Shown here: piece by piece, positions 32,569-41,627 of the stretch
How the letters are laid out: each line of letters starts with the position of its first letter
Position numbering within the stretch: the first letter of the stretch is position 1
Assembly (NCBI RefSeq): GCF_013870515.1
Contig: NZ_JACBXA010000020.1
Coordinates: 1-45,678, forward strand
Direction of reading: 5' to 3'
Length of the DNA stretch: 45,678 bases
Origin: Streptomyces albidus (ex Kaewkla and Franco 2022)
GTDB taxonomy: Bacteria; Actinomycetota; Actinomycetes; Streptomycetales; Streptomycetaceae
Notes under the pieces: generated by a model
Told to the model about the DNA's origin: nothing
What the model saw: the letters and a program-made list of their open reading frames with translations, nothing else
Database searches by the model: none
Program-made: the position numbers and the translations under genes

Positions 32569-34434
32569 ATGCGTACGACCGACACCGCGACCGACACCGC
32601 ATCCGCCAGCAAGGACGCCACCGGTACGGCCGACGGCGCGGACGGCTCCGCCGAGGAGAGCCGGCTGACGCGCGAGGCCGAATCCCAGCTGTCCACCGCG
32701 CCCGGCGAGGACAAGCTCAACGTCCCGTCCATGAGCGTCCTCGGCTGGGCCCGCTGGTTCTGGCGGCAGCTGACCTCGATGCGCGTCGCGTTGATCCTTC
32801 TCTTCCTGCTCTCGCTGGCGGCGATCCCCGGCTCGGTCATCCCGCAGTCGAACGTCGACAGCGTCAAGGTCGAGGAGTTCCAGCAGAAGCACGACGTACT
32901 GGCGCCCGTCTACGACAAGTTGCAGCTCTTCGACGTCTACACGTCGGTGTGGTTCTCGGCGATCTACATCCTGCTGTTCATCTCGCTGGCCGGCTGCATC
33001 GTGCCCCGCACCTGGCAGTTCGTCGGCCAGATGCGGGCAAGGCCGCCGCGGGCGCCGCGCCGTCTGGACCGGATGCCCGTCTACACCACGTGGCGCACCG
33101 ACGCGGCGCCGGACGAAGTGCTCGGCTCCGCAGTGAAGTTGCTGCGCAAGCGCCGCTTCCGCGTGCACCGCGACGGCGAAGCGGTCGCCTCCGAGAAGGG
33201 GTATCTGCGCGAGGCGGGCAACCTCGTCTTCCACATCGCGCTGATCGTCCTGCTGCTGGCCTTCGCCGCCGGTCAGCTGTGGAAGTCCGAAGGCGGCAAG
33301 CTGATCATCCAGGGTGACGGCTTCTCCAACACCCTCACGCAGTACGACGACTTCAAGTCCGGCTCCCTCTTCTCCGCGGACGACCTGGACTCCTTCGGCT
33401 TCAGCCTCGACGGCTTCCACGCCACGTACGACGAGAGCGGCCCCGAGAAGGGGACCGCCCGCACCTTCCGCGCCGACGTCTCCTACTGGCAGGGCGCGGA
33501 CGGCAAGGAGAAGAAGGGCTCGATCCGGGTCAACCACCCCCTGGAGGTGGGCGAGTCCAAGGTCTTTCTGAACGGCAACGGCTACGCCCCCGTCGTCTCC
33601 GTCAAGGACGGCAAGGGCAGGACCGCCTACCGCGGCCCCGTCGCCTTCCTTCCGCAGGACGGCAATCTGACATCGTCCGGCGTGGTCAAGGTCACCGACT
33701 ACCAGAACGCGCAGGGGCGCAGGGACCAGCTCGGCTTCCAGGGCTTCTTCGTGCCGACCTTCGGCGGCTCCGGATCCGGCTCGATGTTCTCCCGCTCACC
33801 GGCGCTGCAGTACCCGGTGCTCTTCCTCACCGCTTACCACGGCGACCTCGGCCTGGACTACGGAGCGGCGCAGAGCGTCTACCAGCTCGACACCGAGCGC
33901 ATGAAGCAGTTCAAGGCGGAGGGCGGAAAGCCGCTCGCGAAGAAGATCCTGCCCGGCGAATCGATGAAGCTGCCCGACGGCGGCGGTTCGCTGAAGTTCG
34001 AGGGCGTGCGGAAGTGGGCCCAGTTCCAGGTCGTCCACCAGATCGGCAACGGCTGGGCGCTGGGCGGTGCGCTCACGGCCATCGCGGGCCTCGCCGGATC
34101 GCTGTTCATCCAGCGGCGCCGTCTGTGGGTGCGGGCGGTGCCCGGCCCGGACGGCACCACGGTCGTCGAGATGGCCGGGCTGGGCCGCAGCGAGTCCGCG
34201 AGACTCCCCGACGAGCTGGGTGACTTGGCGCTCATCCTGCACGCCGGCGCACCGTCGGCCCGGGCGGAGAGCGATCCGGAAACGGAGAGCGACCCGGAAA
34301 CGGAGAGCCGGCCCGAAGCGGAGGGTGAGCCCGTGACGGAGAACGGGCAGCCTGCCCCGGCCGCACCCCGACCCACCACAGAACCCAGTCCCGATGACGG
34401 CGCCGAAGCCTCGCCGCGAGGAGAACGCCAGTGA
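32569..34434 (+). CDS. resB: ResB-like cytochrome c biogenesis protein
   Basis: This 621-residue membrane protein of System II cooperates with CcsB in heme delivery and ligation outside the membrane. About 55 Ser/Thr/Asp-rich residues come first, followed by MRVALILLFLLSLAAIPGSV, the ResB entry helix. A second helix (WFSAIYILLFISLAGCIVPR) and a third (LVFHIALIVLLLAFAAGQLW) follow. A large extracytoplasmic domain runs from about residue 245 to 490, then a last helix (GALTAIAGLAGSLFIQRRRL). The tail is Glu/Pro/Ser-rich and contains an 18-bp tandem repeat. The ATG at 32569 is 2 bp after the ccdA stop, and the end overlaps ccsB by GTGA. The longer frame from 32266 lies inside ccdA and is rejected. 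Confidence 0.94.
   Translation: MRTTDTATDTASASKDATGTADGADGSAEESRLTREAESQLSTAPGEDKLNVPSMSVLGWARWFWRQLTSMRVALILLFLLSLAAIPGSVIPQSNVDSVKVEEFQQKHDVLAPVYDKLQLFDVYTSVWFSAIYILLFISLAGCIVPRTWQFVGQMRARPPRAPRRLDRMPVYTTWRTDAAPDEVLGSAVKLLRKRRFRVHRDGEAVASEKGYLREAGNLVFHIALIVLLLAFAAGQLWKSEGGKLIIQGDGFSNTLTQYDDFKSGSLFSADDLDSFGFSLDGFHATYDESGPEKGTARTFRADVSYWQGADGKEKKGSIRVNHPLEVGESKVFLNGNGYAPVVSVKDGKGRTAYRGPVAFLPQDGNLTSSGVVKVTDYQNAQGRRDQLGFQGFFVPTFGGSGSGSMFSRSPALQYPVLFLTAYHGDLGLDYGAAQSVYQLDTERMKQFKAEGGKPLAKKILPGESMKLPDGGGSLKFEGVRKWAQFQVVHQIGNGWALGGALTAIAGLAGSLFIQRRRLWVRAVPGPDGTTVVEMAGLGRSESARLPDELGDLALILHAGAPSARAESDPETESDPETESRPEAEGEPVTENGQPAPAAPRPTTEPSPDDGAEASPRGERQ
34270..34305 (+). repeat. 18-bp tandem duplication in resB tail
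   Basis: Two adjacent 18-bp copies (34270-34287 and 34288-34305) differ at one base and encode repeated SDPETE units in the acidic tail of ResB. It is in frame and probably tolerated variation. Confidence 0.85.
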
Positions 34435-35534
34435 ACATCGCTGCCGCAACGAACGAGAATCTCGCCGAGATCAGCAACTACCTGATCTATTCGGCGATGG
34501 CCGTCTACACCCTCGCCTTCGTCGCGTACATCGCCGAGTGGGTATTCGGCAGCCGCAGCAAGGTCGCCCGCACGGCAGCCGCGCTGAGCGGGCGGAGCTC
34601 CGAGGCCGAGGCGAACGGAGCGACCGGCGCCGCGCCCCTCAAGGTGCGGGCGGGCGGGGCCACTTCCGTACTGGAGCGCCCCGAGGTCGTCGTCCGTTCC
34701 TCCGCCGGCCGCCGCGGCGACCTCCCGGACGGACCCGGAGCCGCCGCAGGGGACGAACAGGGCGACCTCTACGGGCGCATCGCCGTCTCGCTGACGATTC
34801 TCGCCTTCCTCCTGCACGCGGGCGGCGTCCTGACGCGCTCGCTGTCGGTGCAGCGTGCCCCCTGGGGCAACATGTACGAGTTCTCGACGGCCTTCTCGAT
34901 GGTGGCCGTCGCCGGGTATCTCGGATTCCTCGTCGCGAAGAAGAACGTCCGCTGGATCGGGCTGCCGCTCGTCACGACAGTGCTGCTCGACCTGGGCCTC
35001 GCCGTCACGGTGCTCTACACCGAGAGCGAACAGCTGGTGCCCGCCCTGCACTCGTACTGGCTGTGGATCCACGTCTCGCTGGCCATCGTCTGCGGAGCTC
35101 TCTTCTACCTCGGCTTCGTCGCGACGATCCTCTACCTCTTCCGCGACCGCTACGAGACCAAGCTGCTGGACGGCGGCGCCCCGGGCAGCTTCGCCACATC
35201 GGTGCTAGAGCGGCTGCCGTCGTCGGCGTCCCTGGACAAGTTCGCGTACAGGATCAACGCGGCCGTCTTCCCCTTCTGGACGTTCACCATCGTCGCCGGC
35301 GCGATCTGGGCGGGCGACGCGTGGGGCCGCTACTGGGGCTGGGACCCCAAGGAGGTCTGGTCGTTCATCACCTGGGTCGCGTACGCCTGTTACCTGCACG
35401 CGCGGGCCACCGCGGGATGGAAGGGACGCAAGGCCGCCTATCTGGCGCTGCTCGCGTTCGCCTGCTTCCTGTTCAACTACTACGGCGTGAACATCATCTT
35501 CAACGGCAAGCACAGCTACGCGGGCGTGGGCTGA
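34431..35534 (+). CDS. ccsB: c-type cytochrome biogenesis protein CcsB (CcsA family)
   Basis: This 367-residue membrane protein of the heme-handling family has the tryptophan-rich motif GRYWGWDPKEVWSFITW, followed by AYACYLHARATAGWKG and a final FACFLFNYYGVNII. Histidines flanking this region are expected to bind heme. RAPWGNMYEFSTAFSM is another family hallmark. An N-terminal helix is followed by a poorly conserved Ala/Gly/Arg-rich loop (about residues 40-115) before the conserved core. GTG 34431 overlaps the resB stop (GTGA). It is the last gene of the Ccs operon and convergent with the gene at 35577. Confidence 0.95.
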   Translation: MNIAAATNENLAEISNYLIYSAMAVYTLAFVAYIAEWVFGSRSKVARTAAALSGRSSEAEANGATGAAPLKVRAGGATSVLERPEVVVRSSAGRRGDLPDGPGAAAGDEQGDLYGRIAVSLTILAFLLHAGGVLTRSLSVQRAPWGNMYEFSTAFSMVAVAGYLGFLVAKKNVRWIGLPLVTTVLLDLGLAVTVLYTESEQLVPALHSYWLWIHVSLAIVCGALFYLGFVATILYLFRDRYETKLLDGGAPGSFATSVLERLPSSASLDKFAYRINAAVFPFWTFTIVAGAIWAGDAWGRYWGWDPKEVWSFITWVAYACYLHARATAGWKGRKAAYLALLAFACFLFNYYGVNIIFNGKHSYAGVG

Positions 35535-35576
35535 GCCGGACCCGCTCCGCACCCACCGCGTCCGCCCCGGCGCCGC

Positions 35577-36095
35577 TCAGCGGCTCTGGGGCGGTGTGTC
35601 GTCCGTACCGTTGTCCCGGCCGCCCGACTCCTCCTCGCGGCGGCGCACTTCGGCCTCCTGCCGCGCCGGGTCGGGACGGGAGCCGGTGCCGGGATCGGCA
35701 GTGGGACCGGCCGTGGTGGCGTCCTCGGCCTCTGAGGCCGTACGGCCCTCGTCGGCACTGCTGTCCGCGTTCCGCTCCTCGGCGAGGTCCGCTTCGGTGC
35801 CCGGACTCCCGGACGGGGTGCTCTCGTTGATCGACTTCAGGAACTCCGGGTTGTCGTCCGGGGCGACCCAGCGCCGCTCGTCGGGGCGAGTCGCTCCGTA
35901 GGGCGCGTTCTTGCGCGGACGGCCGGCGGCGAACCATGCGACGGGACCCACCACCACCTGCCCGAAGAGCAGGATGATGATGACCCACACCACCTTAGGC
36001 AGCTTGCGGACCTCGTTCTCCGGGGTGTTCAGGCAGTCGATGAACGCATAGATCCACACCGCCAGGACGAGAAGGAACGGCAGATACCTGAGCAT
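35577..36095 (-). CDS. PLDc_N (phospholipase D-nuclease N-terminal) type membrane protein
   Basis: This 172-residue protein has two transmembrane helices in the first 60 residues. LRYLPFLLVLAVWIYAFIDC is followed by a short NTPENEVRKLPKVVW loop and VIIILLFGQVVVGPVAWFAAG, then GRPRK. This is the pattern of the PLDc_N domain, which occurs alone in many actinobacterial proteins without a phospholipase domain. The remaining 110 residues are polar, rich in Glu, Asp, Ser and Arg, and probably disordered in the cytoplasm. The ATG is at 36095-36093. It is convergent with ccsB and divergent from the menaquinone genes. The function is unknown. Confidence 0.88.
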   Translation of the reverse strand: MLRYLPFLLVLAVWIYAFIDCLNTPENEVRKLPKVVWVIIILLFGQVVVGPVAWFAAGRPRKNAPYGATRPDERRWVAPDDNPEFLKSINESTPSGSPGTEADLAEERNADSSADEGRTASEAEDATTAGPTADPGTGSRPDPARQEAEVRRREEESGGRDNGTDDTPPQSR

Positions 36096-36280
36096 GTGGG
36101 ACGCCCCCTAGACGGGCTGACTCGGCGTGGCGGGCCAGAAGTGCGGTTGGTGCGGATGGTGCGTGCTTCGCGGTTCGTACGGTCACGGCGCTGTTCACGT
36201 ACAGGGCAAGCGTAACGGTGTGCGGGAACCCCCGGGGGCGGGCGGCCGAGTGCGTGAAGCCATGGCGGATACTGGGGCGC

Positions 36281-37732
36281 ATGGCATACGACGATCTTCG
36301 CTCGCTGCTGCGGGCGCTGGAGCGGGACCGGGACCTCAAGCGCATCACCGCCGAGGTCGATCCGTACCTCGAAATCGGGGAGATCGTCGACCGGGTGCAG
36401 AAGTCCGGCGGTCCCGCGCTGCTGTTCGAGAACGTCAAGGGTTCCTCGATGCCGCTGGCCATGAACGTCTTCGGTACGGACCGGCGCCTTCTCAAAGCGC
36501 TCGGCCTGAAGTCGTACGACGAGATCAGCGACAAGATCGGCGGGCTGCTCAAGCCCGAACTGCCGCAGGGCTTCGTCGGCATGCGCGAGGCCTTCGGCAA
36601 GCTCGGCGCGATGGCGCACGTGCCGCCGAAGAAGGTGAAGGACGGGCCCGTCCACGAAGTCGTGCTGCGCGGCGACGACGTCGACCTGGAGCAGCTGCCC
36701 GCCCTGTTCACCTGGCCCGAGGACGGCGGGTCCTTCTTCAACCTCGGTCTGACGCACACCAAGCACCCGGAGAGCGGCGTACGGAACCTGGGCCTCTACC
36801 GGCTCCAGCGCCACGACCGGAACACCATCGGCATGCACTGGCAGATCCACAAGGACAGCCGCAACCACTACCAGGTCGCCGCCCGGCGCGGTGAGAAGCT
36901 GCCCGTCGCCATCGCTTTCGGCTGCCCGCCCGTGGTGACCTACGCCGCGACCGCGCCGCTGCCCGGCGACATCGACGAGTACCTCTTCGCGGGCTTCACC
37001 CAGGGCAAGCGCGTGGAGATGGTCGACTGCAAGACCGTGCCGCTCCAGGTGCCCGCGAACGCCGAAGTGGTGCTGGAGGGCTGGCTGGAGCCAGGGAAGA
37101 CGCTGCCGGAGGGGCCGTTCGGCGACCACACCGGCTTCTACACGCCGCAGGAGGACTTCCCCGCGCTGACGATCGACTGCGTGACGATGCGCAAGCGTCC
37201 GGTCTTCCAGTCGATCGTGGTGGGCCGCCCGCCGACGGAGGACGGGCCGCTGGGGCGGGCGACCGAAAGGTTCTTCCTGCCGCTGTTCAAGATCATCGTC
37301 CCGGACGTCGTGGACTACCACCTGCCCGAGGCCGGCGGCTTCCACAACTGCATGATCGTTTCGATCGACAAGAAGTACCCGAAGCACGCCCAGAAGGTCA
37401 TGCACGCGATCTGGGGCGCACACATGCTCTCCCTGGAGAAGCTGATCATCGTCGTGGACGCCGGATGCGACGTACGCGACCTCCACGAAGTGGCATGGCG
37501 CGCCTTGGGGAACGTCGACTACTCCCGTGACCTCAGCATCGTCGAGGGCCCGGTCGACCACCTCGACCACGCCTCGTACCAGCAGTTCTGGGGCGGCAAG
37601 GCCGGCATCGACGCGACGGCGAAACTGCCCGAGGAGGGCTACACCCGTGACGGCGGCTGGCCGAACATGATCGAGTCGGATCCCGAAGTCGCCGAACGCG
37701 TCACGAGGCGCTGGAAGGAGTACGGCCTGTGA
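36281..37732 (+). CDS. mqnL: Menaquinone biosynthesis decarboxylase, SCO4490/UbiD family
   Basis: This 483-residue protein of the UbiD decarboxylase family uses prenylated FMN. The N-terminus DLRSLLRALERDRDLKRI is typical. GLYRLQRHDRNTIGMHWQIH, EGPFGDHTGFYTPQEDFPAL and RPVFQSIVVGRPPTEDG follow the family pattern. In Streptomyces the SCO4490-type enzyme acts late in the futalosine route of menaquinone synthesis, on a naphthoate acid. The prFMN cofactor would come from the ubiX product at 40719. ATG 36281 is used; the upstream in-frame extension to 36218 lacks a ribosome site. Its stop overlaps the prenyltransferase start by GTGA. Confidence 0.92.
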   Translation: MAYDDLRSLLRALERDRDLKRITAEVDPYLEIGEIVDRVQKSGGPALLFENVKGSSMPLAMNVFGTDRRLLKALGLKSYDEISDKIGGLLKPELPQGFVGMREAFGKLGAMAHVPPKKVKDGPVHEVVLRGDDVDLEQLPALFTWPEDGGSFFNLGLTHTKHPESGVRNLGLYRLQRHDRNTIGMHWQIHKDSRNHYQVAARRGEKLPVAIAFGCPPVVTYAATAPLPGDIDEYLFAGFTQGKRVEMVDCKTVPLQVPANAEVVLEGWLEPGKTLPEGPFGDHTGFYTPQEDFPALTIDCVTMRKRPVFQSIVVGRPPTEDGPLGRATERFFLPLFKIIVPDVVDYHLPEAGGFHNCMIVSIDKKYPKHAQKVMHAIWGAHMLSLEKLIIVVDAGCDVRDLHEVAWRALGNVDYSRDLSIVEGPVDHLDHASYQQFWGGKAGIDATAKLPEEGYTRDGGWPNMIESDPEVAERVTRRWKEYGL

Positions 37733-38652
37733 GTGGGGACGTCGCGACGGGCGGAAGCGCGGAGGCCGACCTCCCGTCACGCGGTGGGGTGCAGGCGTTC
37801 CTGCGCCTGGTGATGATCGAGCACTCGGTCTTCGCGCTGCCCTTCGCCTACATCGCCGGGCTCACCGCGATGTTCGAGACGAGCGGCACGGTCCAGTGGC
37901 GGGAGCTGCTCCTGGTCACCGTGGCGATGGTGGGGATGCGCACCTTCGCCATGGCGGCGAACCGGATCATCGACCGCGAGATCGACGCGCGCAATCCGCG
38001 AACCGCCGGACGCGAACTGGTCACCGGCGCGCTGTCCGTGCGGTCCGCGTGGACGGGCGCGCTCGTCGCCGTCGCCGTCTTCCTCGGTGCGTGCGCCCTG
38101 CTCAACCCGCTCTGCCTCGCCCTCGCGCCCGTCGCCGTCGTGCCGATGGTGGTCTATCCGTACGGCAAGCGCTTCACGGACTTCCCGCACGCCATCCTCG
38201 GGATCGCGCAGGCCATCGGCCCGATCGGCGCCTGGATCGCGGTGACGGGCGTCTGGTCGTGGGACGCGGTGGTGCTGGGGCTGGCCGTCGGCGTGTGGAT
38301 CGGCGGCTTCGACCTCATCTTCGGCTGCCAGGACGTCGCGGCCGACCGTGCGCACGGCGTGCGCTCCGTACCGGCACGCTTCGGGATCGCGGCGGCGCTG
38401 TACGGGGCGCGGGGCAGCCATGTCGTCACGGTGGTCCTGCTCGCCTGGTTCGGTGTGCTGACAGGGGCCGGGGTGTTCTTCTGGCTGGGGCTGCTGATCG
38501 TCGCGTGCGCCTTCGTCTACGAGCACTCGATCGTCAAGCCCGGCGACCTCTCCCGCCTCAACCGCGCCTTCTTCACGGTCAACGGGTTCATCGGCATCGC
38601 GCTCTTCGTGTGCGCGCTGCTGGACCTGGCGGTGCGCGGGCTCAGCGTCTGA
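37729..38652 (+). CDS. mqnP: Menaquinone biosynthesis prenyltransferase (UbiA family, MqnP)
   Basis: This 307-residue integral membrane prenyltransferase has about eight or nine helices. Two Asp-rich motifs bind the prenyl diphosphate: NRIIDREIDARNPRTAGREL and FGCQDVAADRAHGVRSVPAR. It should transfer the polyprenyl chain onto the naphthoquinone precursor in the futalosine pathway. GTG 37729 overlaps the decarboxylase stop (GTGA), so the two steps are co-expressed. The first helices begin after an approximately 25-residue polar leader. It is convergent with the rhomboid gene (38710). Confidence 0.93.
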   Translation: MSGDVATGGSAEADLPSRGGVQAFLRLVMIEHSVFALPFAYIAGLTAMFETSGTVQWRELLLVTVAMVGMRTFAMAANRIIDREIDARNPRTAGRELVTGALSVRSAWTGALVAVAVFLGACALLNPLCLALAPVAVVPMVVYPYGKRFTDFPHAILGIAQAIGPIGAWIAVTGVWSWDAVVLGLAVGVWIGGFDLIFGCQDVAADRAHGVRSVPARFGIAAALYGARGSHVVTVVLLAWFGVLTGAGVFFWLGLLIVACAFVYEHSIVKPGDLSRLNRAFFTVNGFIGIALFVCALLDLAVRGLSV

Positions 38653-38709
38653 CACCCGTGACGGGGCCGTGGGCGCCGAGCAGAAGCGGCATCCCCCGGT
38701 GCACCGGTG

Positions 38710-39342
38710 TCAGTGCCAGGCGGGCTTCCCGCCGCCGGACGAGCGCCCCGTCGAGGTCACGAACGCAGCCATGATGCCGCCGATCAGGCCGAACAGATGG
38801 CCCTGCCAGGAGATGCCTCCGTCGGTGGGGAGGACGCCCCAGAGGATCGAGCCGTACAGCACGGCGACGACCCCGCCGAGCGCCACATCCGTGATGCGGC
38901 GGTCCACGAAGCCCCTCACCAGCAGATAGCCGAAGAGGCCGAAGATCAGGCCCGATGCGCCCGCCGTGTTGCTCCCGTCGGGGGCGACGAGCCACACGCC
39001 GAGGCCGCTCACCAGGATGATCGTGAAGGCGACGGCCAGGAAGCGCCCCGTGCCGCGCAGCGCCGCGAGGAAGCCGAGGACGAGCAGCGGCACCGTGTTC
39101 GCCACGAGGTGACCGAAGCCGAAGTGCATGAATGCGGCGGGAACCACATCGACCAGCTCGCCCTGCTGCCGCGGCACGATGCCGAAGGAGTCCAGCGCGT
39201 GCCCCGTCATGTGGTCGACGACCTCGAGCAGCCACAGCAGCCCGGTCCAGAGCAGGATCAGCTTGGCCGCCGCCATGGCGCCCCCGCGTGTGGACTTGTC
39301 GCTGGTGGTGCGGTTGATGTCGGAGCCTGATCCGTACGCCAT
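38710..39342 (-). CDS. Rhomboid-family intramembrane serine protease
   Basis: This 210-residue protein has about six transmembrane helices. The catalytic Ser130 lies in NTAGASGLIFGLFGYL (GxSG motif), and the partner His182 in ISWQGHLFGLIGG. FMHFGFGHLVANTVPL supplies the conserved HxxxxHxxxN-type helix-2 motif. The enzyme therefore looks active; substrates are unknown. The ATG at 39342-39340 has GGGGGAG 6 bases upstream, and the frame extending to 39423 is rejected. It lies inside the menaquinone region on the opposite strand, with no visible functional tie. Confidence 0.92.
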   Translation of the reverse strand: MAYGSGSDINRTTSDKSTRGGAMAAAKLILLWTGLLWLLEVVDHMTGHALDSFGIVPRQQGELVDVVPAAFMHFGFGHLVANTVPLLVLGFLAALRGTGRFLAVAFTIILVSGLGVWLVAPDGSNTAGASGLIFGLFGYLLVRGFVDRRITDVALGGVVAVLYGSILWGVLPTDGGISWQGHLFGLIGGIMAAFVTSTGRSSGGGKPAWH

Positions 39343-39435
39343 CGAGTCTCCCCCCGAGAGAGAGTGAGCGAGGCCGATGCCTGTGGCTTTACAACGTGGC
39401 AGACGGCTTGCCGAGTTCCGCACACCAGGATGGCG

Positions 39436-40671
39436 TCAGAATCGCTCGGTGCCCAGGGTGCCGTACATCAGCGCCGCCACCAGGTCCTGCGGCTGCAGCT
39501 CCTTGGTGCCGCCGGGTGCCGTGACGGCCACGGCGTCGCCGCCGTTGAACTCCAGACGCAGCGGCAGGTGGTCGTCCGCGCCGGTGAACTGGCCGAGGTC
39601 GAGGGAGAGCGTCGTCAGCTGTCCGCGCCGGATGTCGAGGTCCGCGGTGATGTCGCGCTTCGGCACGCGGTCCGGGTCGATCTCCGCACCCAGTGGCCGG
39701 AGCGCGGCGACCAGGTCATGGGCGGCCTCGCGGCCCGGCAGCGTCATCCGTACGCGCTCGGCGCCGTGGTGCTCGCCCTTGTCGGCGAAGGTGGCGTGCT
39801 CGCGGAGGAGCTCCTGCACGCCGCCCACGAACTCGCGCTGCGACTGTCCGTCGAGAGCCGCCCCGACGGTCACCGCGTCGCGGATCTCCCGGCTCCGCCT
39901 GGCCTCGTCGCTCGCGCGGCGGGCCTCCTCGCGGGCGCGGGCCTTTTCGCTGCCGGTGTCGCTCCCCTTGTCCTTCTTCTCGGACTTCTCGGAGGACTTC
40001 TTCTCGGAACGGTGCCGCTCGTCCACCTCGCGTGCCGCCAGCGTCTCGGCGGCCCGTGCGAAGTCGTCGAAGGCCTCAGGGTCGGCCCTGACCCACTCGC
40101 CCCTGAGCGCGTCCTTCGCCGCCCGGAGCGTGGACGGCAGGTCGTCCGCGAGCTCGACGATCTCCGAGGCCGTCTTCTGCGCTTCGTGCGAGCCCTCCGT
40201 CTGCCGTACGAGCGAGCGCAGGCTGACGCGCAGATACAGCTTGTCGTCGACCGACTTGAGGGCGGCGACGTCCCTGCCGCCGAAGTTGACTGCAGCCGCC
40301 ACGTCCGCCGCGTCGGACGCCGGCATCTCCTTGAGCGGCGTCTCGTCGTCCCCCGACCCCGCAGCGACGGTCAGTTCGGCCCGCGCGAGCCGGACCGCGT
40401 CCCGGTGGGTGACCGCCTTGCCGCGCGCCTGCGTGAGGAAGGTGCGGGCCTGACGGGTAGAACCGTCCACGGAGGCGACGACGGTCGCGGAGGACTGCTC
40501 GCCGAGCTTGACCACGGCGCTCCGCACCTTCATGCCGGTCGTCAGACGTTCCGTCGCGCTGCACGCGGATGCGGAGACGGCCAGCAACGCGACTCCTCCC
40601 ACGGCGGCGACGAGCCGCAGCCGCGGGCGGTGGAGCGGGCGGGAGGTGTGCATGCACCGAGCCAACAGCAT
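39436..40671 (-). CDS. Putative lipoprotein of unknown function
   Basis: This 411-residue exported protein has an N-terminal hydrophobic VAAVGGVALLAVSASAC (Cys37 as probable lipidation site). A mixed alpha/beta domain follows (SAVVKLGEQSSATVVASVDG, AVTHRDAVRLARAELTVAAG). The central part is strongly Lys/Glu/Arg-rich (about 220-265) and probably a charged helix. The C-terminal part has RDITADLDIRRGQLTTLSLD and LPLRLEFNGGDAVAVTAPGG. I do not recognise the family with certainty; LolA/LppX-like lipoproteins are possible. ATG 40671 follows a GAAGG ribosome site; ATG 40653 is an alternative. It sits between the rhomboid and ubiX genes, all on the minus strand. Confidence 0.8.
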   Translation of the reverse strand: MLLARCMHTSRPLHRPRLRLVAAVGGVALLAVSASACSATERLTTGMKVRSAVVKLGEQSSATVVASVDGSTRQARTFLTQARGKAVTHRDAVRLARAELTVAAGSGDDETPLKEMPASDAADVAAAVNFGGRDVAALKSVDDKLYLRVSLRSLVRQTEGSHEAQKTASEIVELADDLPSTLRAAKDALRGEWVRADPEAFDDFARAAETLAAREVDERHRSEKKSSEKSEKKDKGSDTGSEKARAREEARRASDEARRSREIRDAVTVGAALDGQSQREFVGGVQELLREHATFADKGEHHGAERVRMTLPGREAAHDLVAALRPLGAEIDPDRVPKRDITADLDIRRGQLTTLSLDLGQFTGADDHLPLRLEFNGGDAVAVTAPGGTKELQPQDLVAALMYGTLGTERF

Positions 40672-40718
40672 CACCGGCCTTCGACGCCAGTCAGGACGAT
40701 ACGGAAATCACGGGAGCG

Positions 40719-41390
40719 TCAGGCGCGGCGGTCAGGATCCGCCAACTCGCCTTCCCAGCGCCGGTAGAGCTTGTGCGGTACGCCCGCGGCGTCCAGCGCA
40801 CGGCCCGCGACGAAGTCGACGAGGTGCTGGACGGAACTGCCGCCCGCGTAGAAGGCGGGGGAGGCGGGCAGCACGACGGCGCCCGCATCGTCGAGGGAGA
40901 CCAGGTGCCTGAGCGTCTGACCGTTCAGCGGCGTCTCGCGCACGGCGACGACGAGGGGCCGCCGCTCCTTGAGCGTGACCGAAGCGGTGCGTTGCAGCAG
41001 GTCCTTGGAGAGGCCGAGGGCAACTCCCGCCACGCAGGCGGTGCTTGCCGGCACGATCAGCATCCCCTTCACCGGGTACGAGCCGGACGAGGGGCCGGCC
41101 GCGAGGTCGCCGGCGGGCCAGTGCCGTACAGCGGAGACGTCGGGGTCGAAGGCGTCGGGTGTGCCGTCGGCGCCGCGCGTGAGCCAGCGGCGCAGGTCCT
41201 CCTGGGCGTGACCGTCACGGAAGGGGTGCCCGGTCTCGTCGAGAATCGTGAGCCGGGCCGCGCGGCTGACGATGAGGTCCACGGCCTCACCCGCGTGCAG
41301 CAGCGCACGGAGCACGGCGGCGGCGTACGGCGTTCCCGAGGCGCCGGAGACGCCGACGACCCAGGGGCGGCGGTCGGTCGATGCGGTCAC
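40719..41390 (-). CDS. ubiX: Flavin prenyltransferase UbiX
   Basis: This 223-residue flavoprotein prenylates FMN to make the cofactor of UbiD-type decarboxylases. VVGVSGASGTPYAAAVLRAL is the N-terminal FMN-binding signature. The conserved IVPASTACVAGVALGLSKDL and VVAVRETPLNGQTLRHL follow, and the domain closes with LPASPAFYAGG. The product is required by the MqnL decarboxylase encoded at 36281, which explains its position in the menaquinone region. It begins at GTG 41390-41388 and is divergent from the AsnC-family regulator at 41628. Confidence 0.95.
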   Translation of the reverse strand: MTASTDRRPWVVGVSGASGTPYAAAVLRALLHAGEAVDLIVSRAARLTILDETGHPFRDGHAQEDLRRWLTRGADGTPDAFDPDVSAVRHWPAGDLAAGPSSGSYPVKGMLIVPASTACVAGVALGLSKDLLQRTASVTLKERRPLVVAVRETPLNGQTLRHLVSLDDAGAVVLPASPAFYAGGSSVQHLVDFVAGRALDAAGVPHKLYRRWEGELADPDRRA

Positions 41391-41627
41391 GTCGTCGAGC
41401 GTACGCGGGGGCGTCGGGGACGAAGCCCTGGGGCGGGGCCCGCCCGGCGGATCCCGGAGGAGCGCACGGGGAGGCCCAAGAGTGGCCTCGGAGCCGCTTG
41501 AGGAGAGGTGTCTGAGGGCGAGCGACCCCCATGCCTTAGATTCGTTACCGGAGATTTCACGGAGCCACGCTTCCCCACGCTCGGCGGGGAGACCTCAAGC
41601 ATTCGGCAACGGAAGGCACCAGGACAC

